The notes beneath the pieces were generated by a model. It worked only from the letters and a program-made list of their open reading frames with translations. It searched no databases and was not told where the DNA came from. Shown one piece after another: positions 17,436 to 25,797 of a stretch of 64,000 nt of DNA. The stretch spans positions 1 to 64,000 of the forward strand of contig CAJXRZ010000010.1 in NCBI GenBank assembly GCA_913060515.1. Direction: 5' to 3'. Numbering within the stretch: the first letter of the stretch is position 1; the number at the start of each line of letters is the position of its first letter. The position numbers and the translations under genes are program-made. The DNA comes from an uncultured Pseudomonadota bacterium. GTDB taxonomy: Bacteria > Myxococcota_A > UBA796 > CAJQPC01.

Positions 17436-17860
17436 GGCATGACGTCCAATGCGGCCAATCCAGCCTTCGCGCACTCCTCATCCTTGAGGTAGTGGCCGCC
17501 AGCGACCCCAATGGCCCCCACGAGCGACTCTCCAACGTAGATAGGCAAGCCGCCGCCCAGCAGGATGAAGTCCTGCAGCTCGTGCGCCCCCGCGTTCAAG
17601 ATGGGGTCATCCTTGATGAACTCGTGCCAAGCCGCACCCGTGGGCATGCCAAACCCGACCGCGGTGCGCGCCTTCTTCCAAGCGGCCTCGCTCGCGACCA
17701 GAGGGGCGCCGTCCATGCGACAAAAGAGCTTGCTCACTCCACTATGGTCCACCACGCTCACGGCGATGGCCATCTCAAGCTCGGCGGCACGTCGCTGCGC
17801 CGCGCCGGCCGCACACATGGCCGCTTCAAGAGAAATGGACAGCAGGGATTGGGTCTTCAT
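17432..17860 (-). CDS. HbpS/GlcG-family protein, probable kinase partner
   Basis: This 142-residue protein of the GlcG/HbpS-like family has AAQRRAAELEMAIAVSVVDHSGVSKLFCRMDGA at the N-terminal half and LGGGLPIYVGESLVGAIGVAGGH near the C terminus. In Streptomyces reticuli, HbpS is a haem-binding regulator of the sensor kinase SenS. Here the gene precedes a hybrid kinase and overlaps it by four bases, so a similar sensor role is likely. The start at ATG 17860 has GGAGG six bases upstream. No signal peptide is evident, so it would act in the cytosol with the soluble kinase. Confidence 0.85.
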   Translation of the reverse strand: MKTQSLLSISLEAAMCAAGAAQRRAAELEMAIAVSVVDHSGVSKLFCRMDGAPLVASEAAWKKARTAVGFGMPTGAAWHEFIKDDPILNAGAHELQDFILLGGGLPIYVGESLVGAIGVAGGHYLKDEECAKAGLAALDVMP

Positions 17861-17998
17861 CAACAGCCTCCGCACTCACCCTATGGTCGGTCAGAGACAG
17901 AGGATGCTTTAGGAAGGGCCTCGAAGCAATTGCCCCTTGGGCGCTGTCCGGCTACGTGCGCCCGTCTCAGAAGTCTCGCTACTGGCAGGAGAAGCGGC

Positions 17999-19561
17999 AT
18001 GTCCTTGATGGAAAAGATGCGCGGAGGGTCCGATTCCTTCCTCACTCAAGCCGTCTTTGCGATCATCGTGGTCTCCTTCGTGGGCTGGGGATTGGGCCAG
18101 GACGGCCAGAAGACCGCCCAGGTCGCCCAAGTTGACGGAGAGCGCATCACGAGCTCGCAGCTCGAACGCACCATGCGTTGGATGTCCCGCGGCGTGAAGG
18201 GCGATGCCGAGTACGCCAGCCTGCAGCAGCAGATCCTGACCAGCTTGGTTGAACAGCGCGTGCTGCTCGCTGAAGCGGAGCGCCTGAACATCGAGGTGAG
18301 TGGCGCAGAGGTCGAGTACACGATTCAGCGCATGGACAACACCACCTTCGGAATGGTCATCGTGCCGGACGTCGATGCCATCCTCCAGGCCAGCGCAGGC
18401 ATGTTCCCCGCTGGCGGCGAGATGCTCTTCGTCGAAGAGAAGACCTACAAGAAGGCCAAGCTGGACCGCTTCCTCGCGGGCAATGGCTTGGACGAAAAGG
18501 TCTTCCGTGAGGACGTCTACAAGTACCTCAAGGTGCGCAAGGTGCTCGAGCTGGCCTCGCTGGCAGTGCACGTCCCACCACAGGAAGTAGAGCGCCAGTA
18601 CATCGAGGACAACACCAGCTTGGCCCTGAGCTGGGTTCGCGTTCCTTCCAACGCCTTCATGAGCGATGTCCAGATCTCCCAGACCGAGGTCGATGCACTC
18701 ATCGCCATGTCCCCCGAGCGCATCAAGGCCCTCTACGACGCCCAGTTTGAGCGGCGCTACAACGAGCCACGCAAAGCCACCCTGCGCATGATTCTTCTGC
18801 GAAGCGGCATCGCGGGCATGAGCGACGAAGCGGTCTCCGCCAAGCTGGAAGAGATCCAGGCGGAGATCGATGCCGGGTTGAGCTTCGAGGACGCTGCGCG
18901 CAAGTACAGCGAGGACCTCAACGCCGTCGACGGGGGCTCCTTGGGCCTGCAGAGCGACCGTCAGATGGAGCCCGCCGTGGCCGAGGCCGTCTTTGCGGTC
19001 GAGGCCGGTGAGCGTACCGCCGTCGTACAGACGGGACGAGGCTTTGCCGTGTTCTTCGTCGAAGAGCAGATCCCGGCAAAGGTGACCACCTTGGAGGAGG
19101 CCCAGCAAGAGCTGGCCCGAGAGACCCTCCAGGCTGACCAGGCTCCAAAGCTGGCGCGTGATTTCGCCGACGCCGTGCGCGCCGACTGGGATGCCACTGG
19201 CCAAGCGCCTTTGGAGATGCTGACCCCCAAGTTGCTGCTTCCCACGACCAGCGCCGACTTGCGTCCCTCCAGCCCTCAGATTCCTGAGCTGGGTCCAGCG
19301 AGCGAGGTCTTGGCTGCCGCGAGCAACGCCGAGCAAGGCGCCGTGCTGCCGGAGGTGTACACCGTCGGCGGAGACCTGGTCATCGCTCAGGTCACCAGCC
19401 GCAAGGACGCTGACTTGAGCGCCTTCGAGGCGGAGCGGGGCCAACTTGAGCAGCGCATGCTGGCCACCGAGCGTCTGGGCTTCCAGTCCGCCTACCGCGA
19501 CGACCTGGTGGCACTGGCCGAAGTCGAGCGCTACCTGGGCGCTGGCGCCACCGCGCCCTGA
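17999..19561 (+). CDS. PpiD/SurA-like periplasmic peptidyl-prolyl isomerase
   Basis: This 520-residue protein has the PpiD layout. A short cytosolic N terminus (MEKMRGGSDSFLTQ) and one membrane anchor (AVFAIIVVSFVGWGLG) come first. A SurA_N-like helical region (VDGERITSSQLERTMRWM, VEQRVLLAEAERLNIEVS) follows, then a parvulin rotamase domain around residues 250-360 (RKATLRMILLRSG, FEDAARKYSEDLNAVDGGSLGLQ, GRGFAVFFVEEQ). PpiD-type chaperones assist newly secreted proteins near the Sec translocon. The frame is open from 17492, but ATG 17999 has AGGAGA upstream and begins the homologous part. Confidence 0.92.
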   Translation: MSLMEKMRGGSDSFLTQAVFAIIVVSFVGWGLGQDGQKTAQVAQVDGERITSSQLERTMRWMSRGVKGDAEYASLQQQILTSLVEQRVLLAEAERLNIEVSGAEVEYTIQRMDNTTFGMVIVPDVDAILQASAGMFPAGGEMLFVEEKTYKKAKLDRFLAGNGLDEKVFREDVYKYLKVRKVLELASLAVHVPPQEVERQYIEDNTSLALSWVRVPSNAFMSDVQISQTEVDALIAMSPERIKALYDAQFERRYNEPRKATLRMILLRSGIAGMSDEAVSAKLEEIQAEIDAGLSFEDAARKYSEDLNAVDGGSLGLQSDRQMEPAVAEAVFAVEAGERTAVVQTGRGFAVFFVEEQIPAKVTTLEEAQQELARETLQADQAPKLARDFADAVRADWDATGQAPLEMLTPKLLLPTTSADLRPSSPQIPELGPASEVLAAASNAEQGAVLPEVYTVGGDLVIAQVTSRKDADLSAFEAERGQLEQRMLATERLGFQSAYRDDLVALAEVERYLGAGATAP

Positions 19562-19567
19562 GGTTTT

Positions 19568-19585
19568 CGCGGCTTTGATGCCGCG
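19568..19585 (+). terminator. Possible terminator after the PpiD-like gene
   Basis: CGCGGC-TTTGAT-GCCGCG forms a six-base-pair stem and six-base loop seven bases after the stop. No T-tract follows, so termination is only possible, not shown. Confidence 0.3.
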
Positions 19586-19709
19586 GATCAGGATCTTGGA
19601 GGGGGGAGCCTCCACAACCCCGAAGGACCTTTGGCTATAGTAAGCCTGCCTTCCTTTCACTTTCCTCGCATTCGACCAGCGTGCTGAGGATTAATCTTGT
19701 GGAGATTCC

Positions 19710-22700
19710 ATGAGCAACCTGCTCTTTCTCTTGGCAGCGTGTGCCGACCAAGCCTCTTTCAACCCCACAGCAGATGCCGGGTTTGACCAGCTGGTTTCAG
19801 TCGGAGGCACCGCGAGCCTGGACGGATCCGGTTCCTTCGATCAGGACGGCTTTATCGCGAGCTACCAGTGGAGCATCCTCGCTGCTCCAGATGGCAGCTC
19901 GGCCACCGCGCCTGCCGCAGGTGAGAGCACCAGCTTCGTCGCCGACGTCGTTGGCTCCTATACGCTGGCTTTGGTGGTCGTCGACGACGACGGCAATGAG
20001 TCCGCGCCCGACGTGCTGACGGTGACCGCATCGACCGGAAACGGCCGTCCGGATGCCGTGTTGAGCACGAGCAGCACGATTCAAGTCGGCAGCCCCATCT
20101 TGTTGGACGGCAGCGCCTCCACGGACCCTGAGAACGATGCCCTGAGCTACATCTTCTCGGTGCAGGTTGCCCCCAGCGGCTCCACAGCAGCCATCACCCA
20201 TGGGGGCGAGGGTGATCCGGCCGCCGAGTTCATCCCGGACCAAGAAGGCGTCTACGTCTTGGGTCTGGAGGTAGACGATGGCACCAGCCGCTCTACCCGT
20301 GCAGACCTGACCATTACTGTGACGAGCGAGGGCAACCAGCCCCCTGTCGCCGACTGCGGTCCTGCCCAGAACGTGGACGTTGGCGAGCGCGTGCAGCTCA
20401 ACGGCGGCGCCTCCTTCGACCCGGAGGGCACTCCCCTCACCTACAGCTGGACCCTGAGCCCCCCAGAGGGCTCCGGTGCCAGCCTGAACGACTTGAGCGC
20501 CATTGACCCCACCTTCGAAGCGGACGTGGAGGGTAGATTTAGCGCTGAGTTGGTGGTCAGCGATGGTGCGCTGACCGGAAGCTGCACGGTGCGGATCAAC
20601 GCCGGTGACGTTCCCGAGAACCTGCCACCAAGCGCCAGCGCCGGCCCCGATGGCACGGCCAAGCTCGGCGACAGCATCGATTTGGACGGCAGCGCCAGCA
20701 GCGACCCCGAAGGCGAGGCCTTGGACGTCACGTGGCAGTTCGTGAGCCAGCCCACTGGCTCCGCTCTGAGCAGCAGCGACATCCAGAATGGCAGCACCCT
20801 CGCCGCCAGCTTCACCCCAGACAAGGCCGGAACTTGGCTCGTTCAGATCGCCGTCTGCGACTCCGAGCCGCTCTGCGATACCGACACCGCGCAGTTCGAG
20901 ATCGAAGGCGACCCCGGCAACAACGCGCCCACAGCAGACGCCGGCGCGGACCAGAGCGGCAATGTTGGGGACACCCTGACAGCCGACGCATCAGCGAGCA
21001 GCGACCCCGACGGCGACACCCTCAGCTACACCTGGACCTTGGACTCGGTTCCCTCCGGCTCGGCCAGGACAAGCGGCGACATCGCCGCTGCGACGAGCGC
21101 CACACCACGCCTGAACTTGGATGTCTCGGGCCGCTACGTGCTCTCCGTCGAGGTGTGTGACCCCTCCTCGGCCTGTGACACCGACACCATGACCATGAGC
21201 GCAGCCGGCGCGGTCAACACAGCACCCATCTCGGATGCTGGCGCGGACCAGACCGTCACCTTGGGTGACACCGTCACCGTTGACGGAAGCGGCAGCAGCG
21301 ACCCCGACGGCGACCCCTTGACCTACTACTGGGGATTCAACTCGGTGCCCTCGGGCTCCGCCATCAAGGGCAGTAGCTACGCGGACCGAGCGGCCGTGAG
21401 CACCAGCTTCGTGCCCGACGTGGAAGGGACCTACACCGTCAAGCTCCGTGCTGATGACGGCACGGACTTCACGAACGACACCATGACGGTGACGGTCACA
21501 CCTGGCAGCACCAACAACGCCCCCGTGGCCGACGCTGGCGCCGACCAGGACAGCTGCGGCCCCGGCGAGATCAGCTTGGATGGCACCGGAAGCAGCGACG
21601 CGGACGGCGATGCGCTGACCTACACCTGGGTGTTCATCTCGGTGCCCTCGGCCTCCGCCCTGGTCAACGGTGACATCAGCGACCGCAAGACCGCCTCGGC
21701 GAGCTTTACGCCCGACGCAGAGGGAACCTTCTCCCTGCGCCTGACGGCCAAGGACCCCAGCGGCGACTTTGACACCGACCGCATCGACGTGGAGATTGGC
21801 GACGACGGAACCGTCATGGTCCTGCACATGGACGAGACCAGCGGCACCACCGTGACCGACAGCTCCTGGAGCGGGAACGACGGCGCAGCCACCAACGGTG
21901 ACTGGGTGGGCGCACGGGTCTTGGGCGGCATGGACTTCGACGGCGAGTCCATCAACGTGCCCTACACCTCCGATTTGGCCCTGACCTCCGACTGGAGCAT
22001 CGAGTGGTGGATGAAGCCCGATGGCCAGGGCACCGGCTTTGAGACCGTGTTCATGAAGGAAGACGCGGGTGGCACCTCCTACCAGATGGCCACCTTCCTG
22101 AATGGCAGCCAGATGTACCTCTACGCCCTGACCACGGGCGGCAGCTACATCTACCTGTTGGGCAACCCCACCCTGGACGGAGAGTGGCACCACTACGTGG
22201 TCACCTACGACTCCTCCTACAACGGCGTGATGTACGAAGACGGAGTCTCCATCGCCACCGCATCCGGTGGCGCGGCCCTGAACAACAGCGGCGGCGACTT
22301 CATCATCGGCGAGTACAGCCCCTACCCCGGCTACTACACCTTCAGCGGACGGATGGACGAGTTCATCGTTCACGAGACCGCCTTGACCAGTACAGAGGTG
22401 AGCGGCCGCTACAGCAGCACCACTCAGTTCTGCACCGGTGACGAGGATACCTCGGCCCCGAGCGCGACCATCACCTCGCCAAGCACGGGCACCAGCAGCA
22501 CAGACGGTGTCGTCGCGGTTGAAGGCACCGCCTCGGATGACAGCGAGATCAGCAGCCTGACGGTCGGCGGCTCCACCGCGGTCCCCACCTCCGAGAACTA
22601 CGCAACCTGGGTGGCCTACGTCTCCTTGGCTGACGGCAGCAACAGCATCGAGGTCGACACCGAGGACATCGTCGGCAACACCGACACCAACACGGACAGC

Positions 22701-23795
22701 ATCACCGTCAGCTACAGCGACACCTGCTACGACGACTACAGCCTCTTCCTCTCCTGGGACGAGGACGAAGGCGCGACCGCAGGGGACTACAGCGACAACG
22801 CGTTGGACGCGACCGAGAGCGCCACCGACCGCGTCATTGGTGTCTATGGCAACGCCGGCGTCTTTGACGGCAGCACCGCCTACGCCACCATCACCCACGA
22901 TGCAGCCCTGAGCTACAGCGGCAACTTCACGGCGGACTTCTGGTACCGCCGCGATGGGGCGACCACGGACATCGAGGTCCTCTTCCACAAGGGCACCTAC
23001 AACTACGCTGCGGCCCTGGACGGCTCGGACGTCTACTGCCTGGTGCGAGACAGCTCCAGCACAGACTGGACCACCACCGCCACCGGCTACAACGATGGCG
23101 ACTGGCATCACGTGGTCTGCAACTACACCGGCACCAAGCTGCGCATGTACGTGGACGGAGTGTTCGAGGACATCGTGACGGTGGGCGGCGCGCTGTCCAC
23201 GAACAGCGACGACTTCTACGTCGGCTCGGCCAACGGCTCCGCCTACTTCTTCCAAGGCGAGCTGGATGACCTTCGCATCCGCGAGGACACCTACACGGGC
23301 GCCGAGCTCAAGGCCCTCTACACCGAGGGTGAGGTCTGCACTATCAGCGACAACTTGGCGCCCGATGGCACCGCGACAGCGACCACCAACCTCTCGGCCA
23401 ACTACACCGCCTCCAACGTCATCGACGAGCAGGTGGATGAAGATGACTACGCCGACGAGACCTACTGGCTGCTCCGCACCGGAACGACCGGCTACGTCAC
23501 CGTCGAGCTGGCTGACTATGTGGGCGTGACCCGGGTTCGTTGGGTGAACACCACCCACGGTCCCCGCTACAGCTACGCAACAAAGGCCTACGAGATCTAC
23601 GGCTCCTACAACGGCGAGTTCCTCGGTGAAGAGGAGCTCATCGCCAGCGGCACCGGAGATCTGGAGACGGACCTGCGCTACCACCAGGAGGACCTGAGTG
23701 CTCCCGTGGCTGCCAAGTACATCCGCTTCTACGTCGACAGCTACTACAGCACCGGCGGTGGCGTGAACGAAATCGAAGTCTTTGGTTTGGAGTAG
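19710..23795 (+). CDS. Large surface lipoprotein: PKD repeats, two LamG domains, discoidin-like end
   Basis: This 1361-residue protein has a very short lipoprotein signal (MSNLLFLLAAC, Cys11). About seven PKD/Ig-like repeats of 90-100 residues fill residues 20-695, each with a recurrent ADAGADQ and DGSGSSDPDGDPLTY-type core. Two LamG/concanavalin-like domains follow at roughly 700-905 and 1005-1210 (SIEWWMKPDG, GEWHHYVVTYD; TADFWYRRDG, GDWHHVVCNY), with an Ig-like segment between them. The last 145 residues resemble an F5/8-type C (discoidin) domain (NVIDEQ, GYVTVELADYVGVTRVRWVN). It is very acidic and Asp/Ser/Thr-rich. A role in adhesion or glycan binding at the cell surface is likely. Two envelope-protein genes follow immediately. 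Confidence 0.88.
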   Translation: MSNLLFLLAACADQASFNPTADAGFDQLVSVGGTASLDGSGSFDQDGFIASYQWSILAAPDGSSATAPAAGESTSFVADVVGSYTLALVVVDDDGNESAPDVLTVTASTGNGRPDAVLSTSSTIQVGSPILLDGSASTDPENDALSYIFSVQVAPSGSTAAITHGGEGDPAAEFIPDQEGVYVLGLEVDDGTSRSTRADLTITVTSEGNQPPVADCGPAQNVDVGERVQLNGGASFDPEGTPLTYSWTLSPPEGSGASLNDLSAIDPTFEADVEGRFSAELVVSDGALTGSCTVRINAGDVPENLPPSASAGPDGTAKLGDSIDLDGSASSDPEGEALDVTWQFVSQPTGSALSSSDIQNGSTLAASFTPDKAGTWLVQIAVCDSEPLCDTDTAQFEIEGDPGNNAPTADAGADQSGNVGDTLTADASASSDPDGDTLSYTWTLDSVPSGSARTSGDIAAATSATPRLNLDVSGRYVLSVEVCDPSSACDTDTMTMSAAGAVNTAPISDAGADQTVTLGDTVTVDGSGSSDPDGDPLTYYWGFNSVPSGSAIKGSSYADRAAVSTSFVPDVEGTYTVKLRADDGTDFTNDTMTVTVTPGSTNNAPVADAGADQDSCGPGEISLDGTGSSDADGDALTYTWVFISVPSASALVNGDISDRKTASASFTPDAEGTFSLRLTAKDPSGDFDTDRIDVEIGDDGTVMVLHMDETSGTTVTDSSWSGNDGAATNGDWVGARVLGGMDFDGESINVPYTSDLALTSDWSIEWWMKPDGQGTGFETVFMKEDAGGTSYQMATFLNGSQMYLYALTTGGSYIYLLGNPTLDGEWHHYVVTYDSSYNGVMYEDGVSIATASGGAALNNSGGDFIIGEYSPYPGYYTFSGRMDEFIVHETALTSTEVSGRYSSTTQFCTGDEDTSAPSATITSPSTGTSSTDGVVAVEGTASDDSEISSLTVGGSTAVPTSENYATWVAYVSLADGSNSIEVDTEDIVGNTDTNTDSITVSYSDTCYDDYSLFLSWDEDEGATAGDYSDNALDATESATDRVIGVYGNAGVFDGSTAYATITHDAALSYSGNFTADFWYRRDGATTDIEVLFHKGTYNYAAALDGSDVYCLVRDSSSTDWTTTATGYNDGDWHHVVCNYTGTKLRMYVDGVFEDIVTVGGALSTNSDDFYVGSANGSAYFFQGELDDLRIREDTYTGAELKALYTEGEVCTISDNLAPDGTATATTNLSANYTASNVIDEQVDEDDYADETYWLLRTGTTGYVTVELADYVGVTRVRWVNTTHGPRYSYATKAYEIYGSYNGEFLGEEELIASGTGDLETDLRYHQEDLSAPVAAKYIRFYVDSYYSTGGGVNEIEVFGLE

Positions 23796-23798
23796 GTC

Positions 23799-25097
23799 TT
23801 GAAATCCTGGATTCCTGCGACTCTGTCCCTGTTGACCCTGGCCCTCTGGGCCGGACCGGTCGATGCCGCTGAGATGAAGCCCAACAATGCAACGGAGCCC
23901 GCCTTGATCCGAGGCGGCCCCGCCGGAGGTGCTTGGTACGTCATCCCAGATGGCGGCGCCTTGAACTTCGACGTGATGGGGCCTGCGACCCTGCAGGTGG
24001 AGCTGGTTCAACGTCTCCCCAACGCCGAGGCCGGTGCCAAAGGCCAGGTCAAAGCCAAGGGCGATGGCATGGACATCCTGACCGTCAAGATCGACGGCGA
24101 GGTTGGCCAAGGCAGCATCATGGACGGCAAGGGCGGAACGCCCTCAGTGGTTGGCAAGGCCAACATCAACGTGCCGGCTGGCCAACATGTCTTCTCGCTG
24201 GAGCCCGTAGACGGCAGCTTGCCGATGCTGGCCAGAGTGGATGCCCCCCCGAGCGCCCTGATGGGCGTGAGCACCGTGGTGGCCTCGACAGCGGAGGACA
24301 TCCAACCGGTGATCGATGAACCGGCACCGGAGCCGGCTGAAGAGCCTGCAGTGGAGCCGGCTGCCTCTGAGCCCGTCGTGGTCGAGCCCGAGCCTGCCAC
24401 TGTGGAAGAGCCTGCACCGGAGACCGCCGAGGAGCCTGCTGAGGAGCCTCCGGCGACGACCGTGACAGAGCCTGCAGCTGAGCCCGAAGCTGAGCCTGCC
24501 GCTCTGGCAGCGCTCCCCTCCCCCGAAGAGCGTCCTCCCCTCCCGCTCTACGAGACGCCCGTTGACGAGCCCAAGCTTTGGCTTGGCGCGCGCACCGGAT
24601 TGGGCACCGCTCAGGCTGGCAACCAAGCCAGCCTGTACCTGGGTCTTGAGCTGCTCTACAAGATCGGCGTGCCCAACGTGCACCTTGGCGCCCGCGTGGG
24701 CCGCTACGGGATTGGGTTGGAGCAAGAGCTGGCCATCCAGCCGCCCATCGGCGGAACGGCGAGCAGCCAAGTCGTGGACTGGAACACCCGTGTCCGTCCT
24801 CTGGAGTTGGGGGCGCGCTACACCCTGTCGCTGGGCGGTATTGACGCCTACGGCTGGGGTGCGTTGGCGGCCTACTCCTCTACGCGCATCGTTGACGAGG
24901 ACCGCAGCCGCGGAGCCTCCCTTGGCAGCTCTTGGGCCTTGGGCTTGGACTTTGACGCAGGCCCCGGTGTTCTCTCACCAGAGCTCGCCTTCAACCTGGG
25001 TAGTCGCGACTTTGGCAACTTGGACCCACAGGGCGAGGCCGCCCGCGAGCGACTGACCGGCAGCCGCTTCAACATTGCTTACCGCATCGCGTTTTAG
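23799..25097 (+). CDS. Outer-membrane protein with Pro-Glu-rich linker and C-terminal barrel
   Basis: This 432-residue protein starts at TTG 23799, three bases after the preceding gene, with GGAG nearby. It has a signal peptide (MKSWIPATLSLLTLALWAGPVDA), a soluble N-terminal domain (residues 24-165) and a low-complexity EPAPEPAEEPA-type linker at about 170-235. The C-terminal region (255-432) has amphipathic strands (LWLGARTGLG, LYLGLELLYKIG, LGARYTLSLGG, ALAAYSSTRIV) and ends FNIAYRIAF with terminal Phe, as in outer-membrane barrels. The linker probably spans the periplasm. It may help display the lipoproteins encoded on either side. Confidence 0.78.
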   Translation: MKSWIPATLSLLTLALWAGPVDAAEMKPNNATEPALIRGGPAGGAWYVIPDGGALNFDVMGPATLQVELVQRLPNAEAGAKGQVKAKGDGMDILTVKIDGEVGQGSIMDGKGGTPSVVGKANINVPAGQHVFSLEPVDGSLPMLARVDAPPSALMGVSTVVASTAEDIQPVIDEPAPEPAEEPAVEPAASEPVVVEPEPATVEEPAPETAEEPAEEPPATTVTEPAAEPEAEPAALAALPSPEERPPLPLYETPVDEPKLWLGARTGLGTAQAGNQASLYLGLELLYKIGVPNVHLGARVGRYGIGLEQELAIQPPIGGTASSQVVDWNTRVRPLELGARYTLSLGGIDAYGWGALAAYSSTRIVDEDRSRGASLGSSWALGLDFDAGPGVLSPELAFNLGSRDFGNLDPQGEAARERLTGSRFNIAYRIAF

Positions 25098-25107
25098 GAC
25101 CGAAACA

Positions 25108-25776
25108 ATGCTTGTTCTCATGAGCTTGATGCTCGGCTGCGGCGACGCCATCGTTGTCGCCGACTACCTCAGCGTCATTCACGTGGCCCCCTCCGACGGC
25201 GCCGCCAACATCTCGACGGACGCCGAGATCTCTGCGACCTTCAACGACTCTCTGGTCGCGGGTAGCTGGACTGGAGCTGTCTATCTGGACGATGCCCAAG
25301 GCAACCCTGTGCCTTCGGTCCTAGACTACGACGGGGAGAGCAACACGTTGGTGTTGACACCCGACGTGCCCCTGAGCCGCGACGCTGTCTACAGCTTCAC
25401 CATCGCGGAGACCCTCGAAGGCGAGGGCTACGGCACCTTGCCGGGCACCATCACCACTCAGTTCAAGACACTGGGCAGCGGGGTGGGCGGCGGAAACACC
25501 CCGCCTGTGGCTGTGATTGACCCCGTAGGCGACTGCACCGTGGGCGAGATTCTACCCCTCACCCACAGCTCCACAGATGCCGACGGCGACCAACTGACGG
25601 TCAGCTGGCGCATCGTCGACGGCCCTCCGGTCGCCGAATGGCAAGGTGAAGAGACCGCGATGGCGGAGCTCATGGCTGCCGGCCCTGGCGAGTTCGTCGT
25701 GGGCTTGGTCGCCGACGATGGCATCGATGCAAGCAGCGAGGCCTTTGTGACCTTTGCCTGCACAAGTCAGCCATAG
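25108..25776 (+). CDS. Lipoprotein with Big_5-type Ig-like and PKD-like domains
   Basis: This 222-residue protein has a lipoprotein signal MLVLMSLMLGC (Cys11). A bacterial Ig-like domain of the Big_5 type (VAPSDGAANISTDAEISATFND to TITTQFKTL) covers about residues 25-130. A PKD-like domain follows at about 135-222 (PPVAVIDPVGDC, STDADGDQLTVSWRIVDG). The frame opens at 25075, but ATG 25108 gives the lipobox. It starts 10 bases after the barrel gene and likely belongs to the same surface operon. Confidence 0.78.
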   Translation: MLVLMSLMLGCGDAIVVADYLSVIHVAPSDGAANISTDAEISATFNDSLVAGSWTGAVYLDDAQGNPVPSVLDYDGESNTLVLTPDVPLSRDAVYSFTIAETLEGEGYGTLPGTITTQFKTLGSGVGGGNTPPVAVIDPVGDCTVGEILPLTHSSTDADGDQLTVSWRIVDGPPVAEWQGEETAMAELMAAGPGEFVVGLVADDGIDASSEAFVTFACTSQP

Positions 25777-25797
25777 CGCACTGAGCGCTGCTGAAGC

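Noticed and set aside
19600-19645. TATAGT as a -10 box upstream of the PKD lipoprotein gene
   Set aside because: No acceptable -35 sequence lies 16-18 bases upstream.
20400-21830. Repeated GACCCCGACGGCGAC-type DNA as a possible CRISPR or satellite
   Set aside because: The repeats follow the codon phase of PKD domains at about 90-residue spacing and diverge in sequence; there are no uniform spacers.
20991-24110. 1039-codon minus-strand open frame
   Set aside because: It is antisense to the PKD/LamG lipoprotein gene. It is Gly/Val/Ala/His-rich with no domain-like order, as expected of a shadow in GC-rich repeats.
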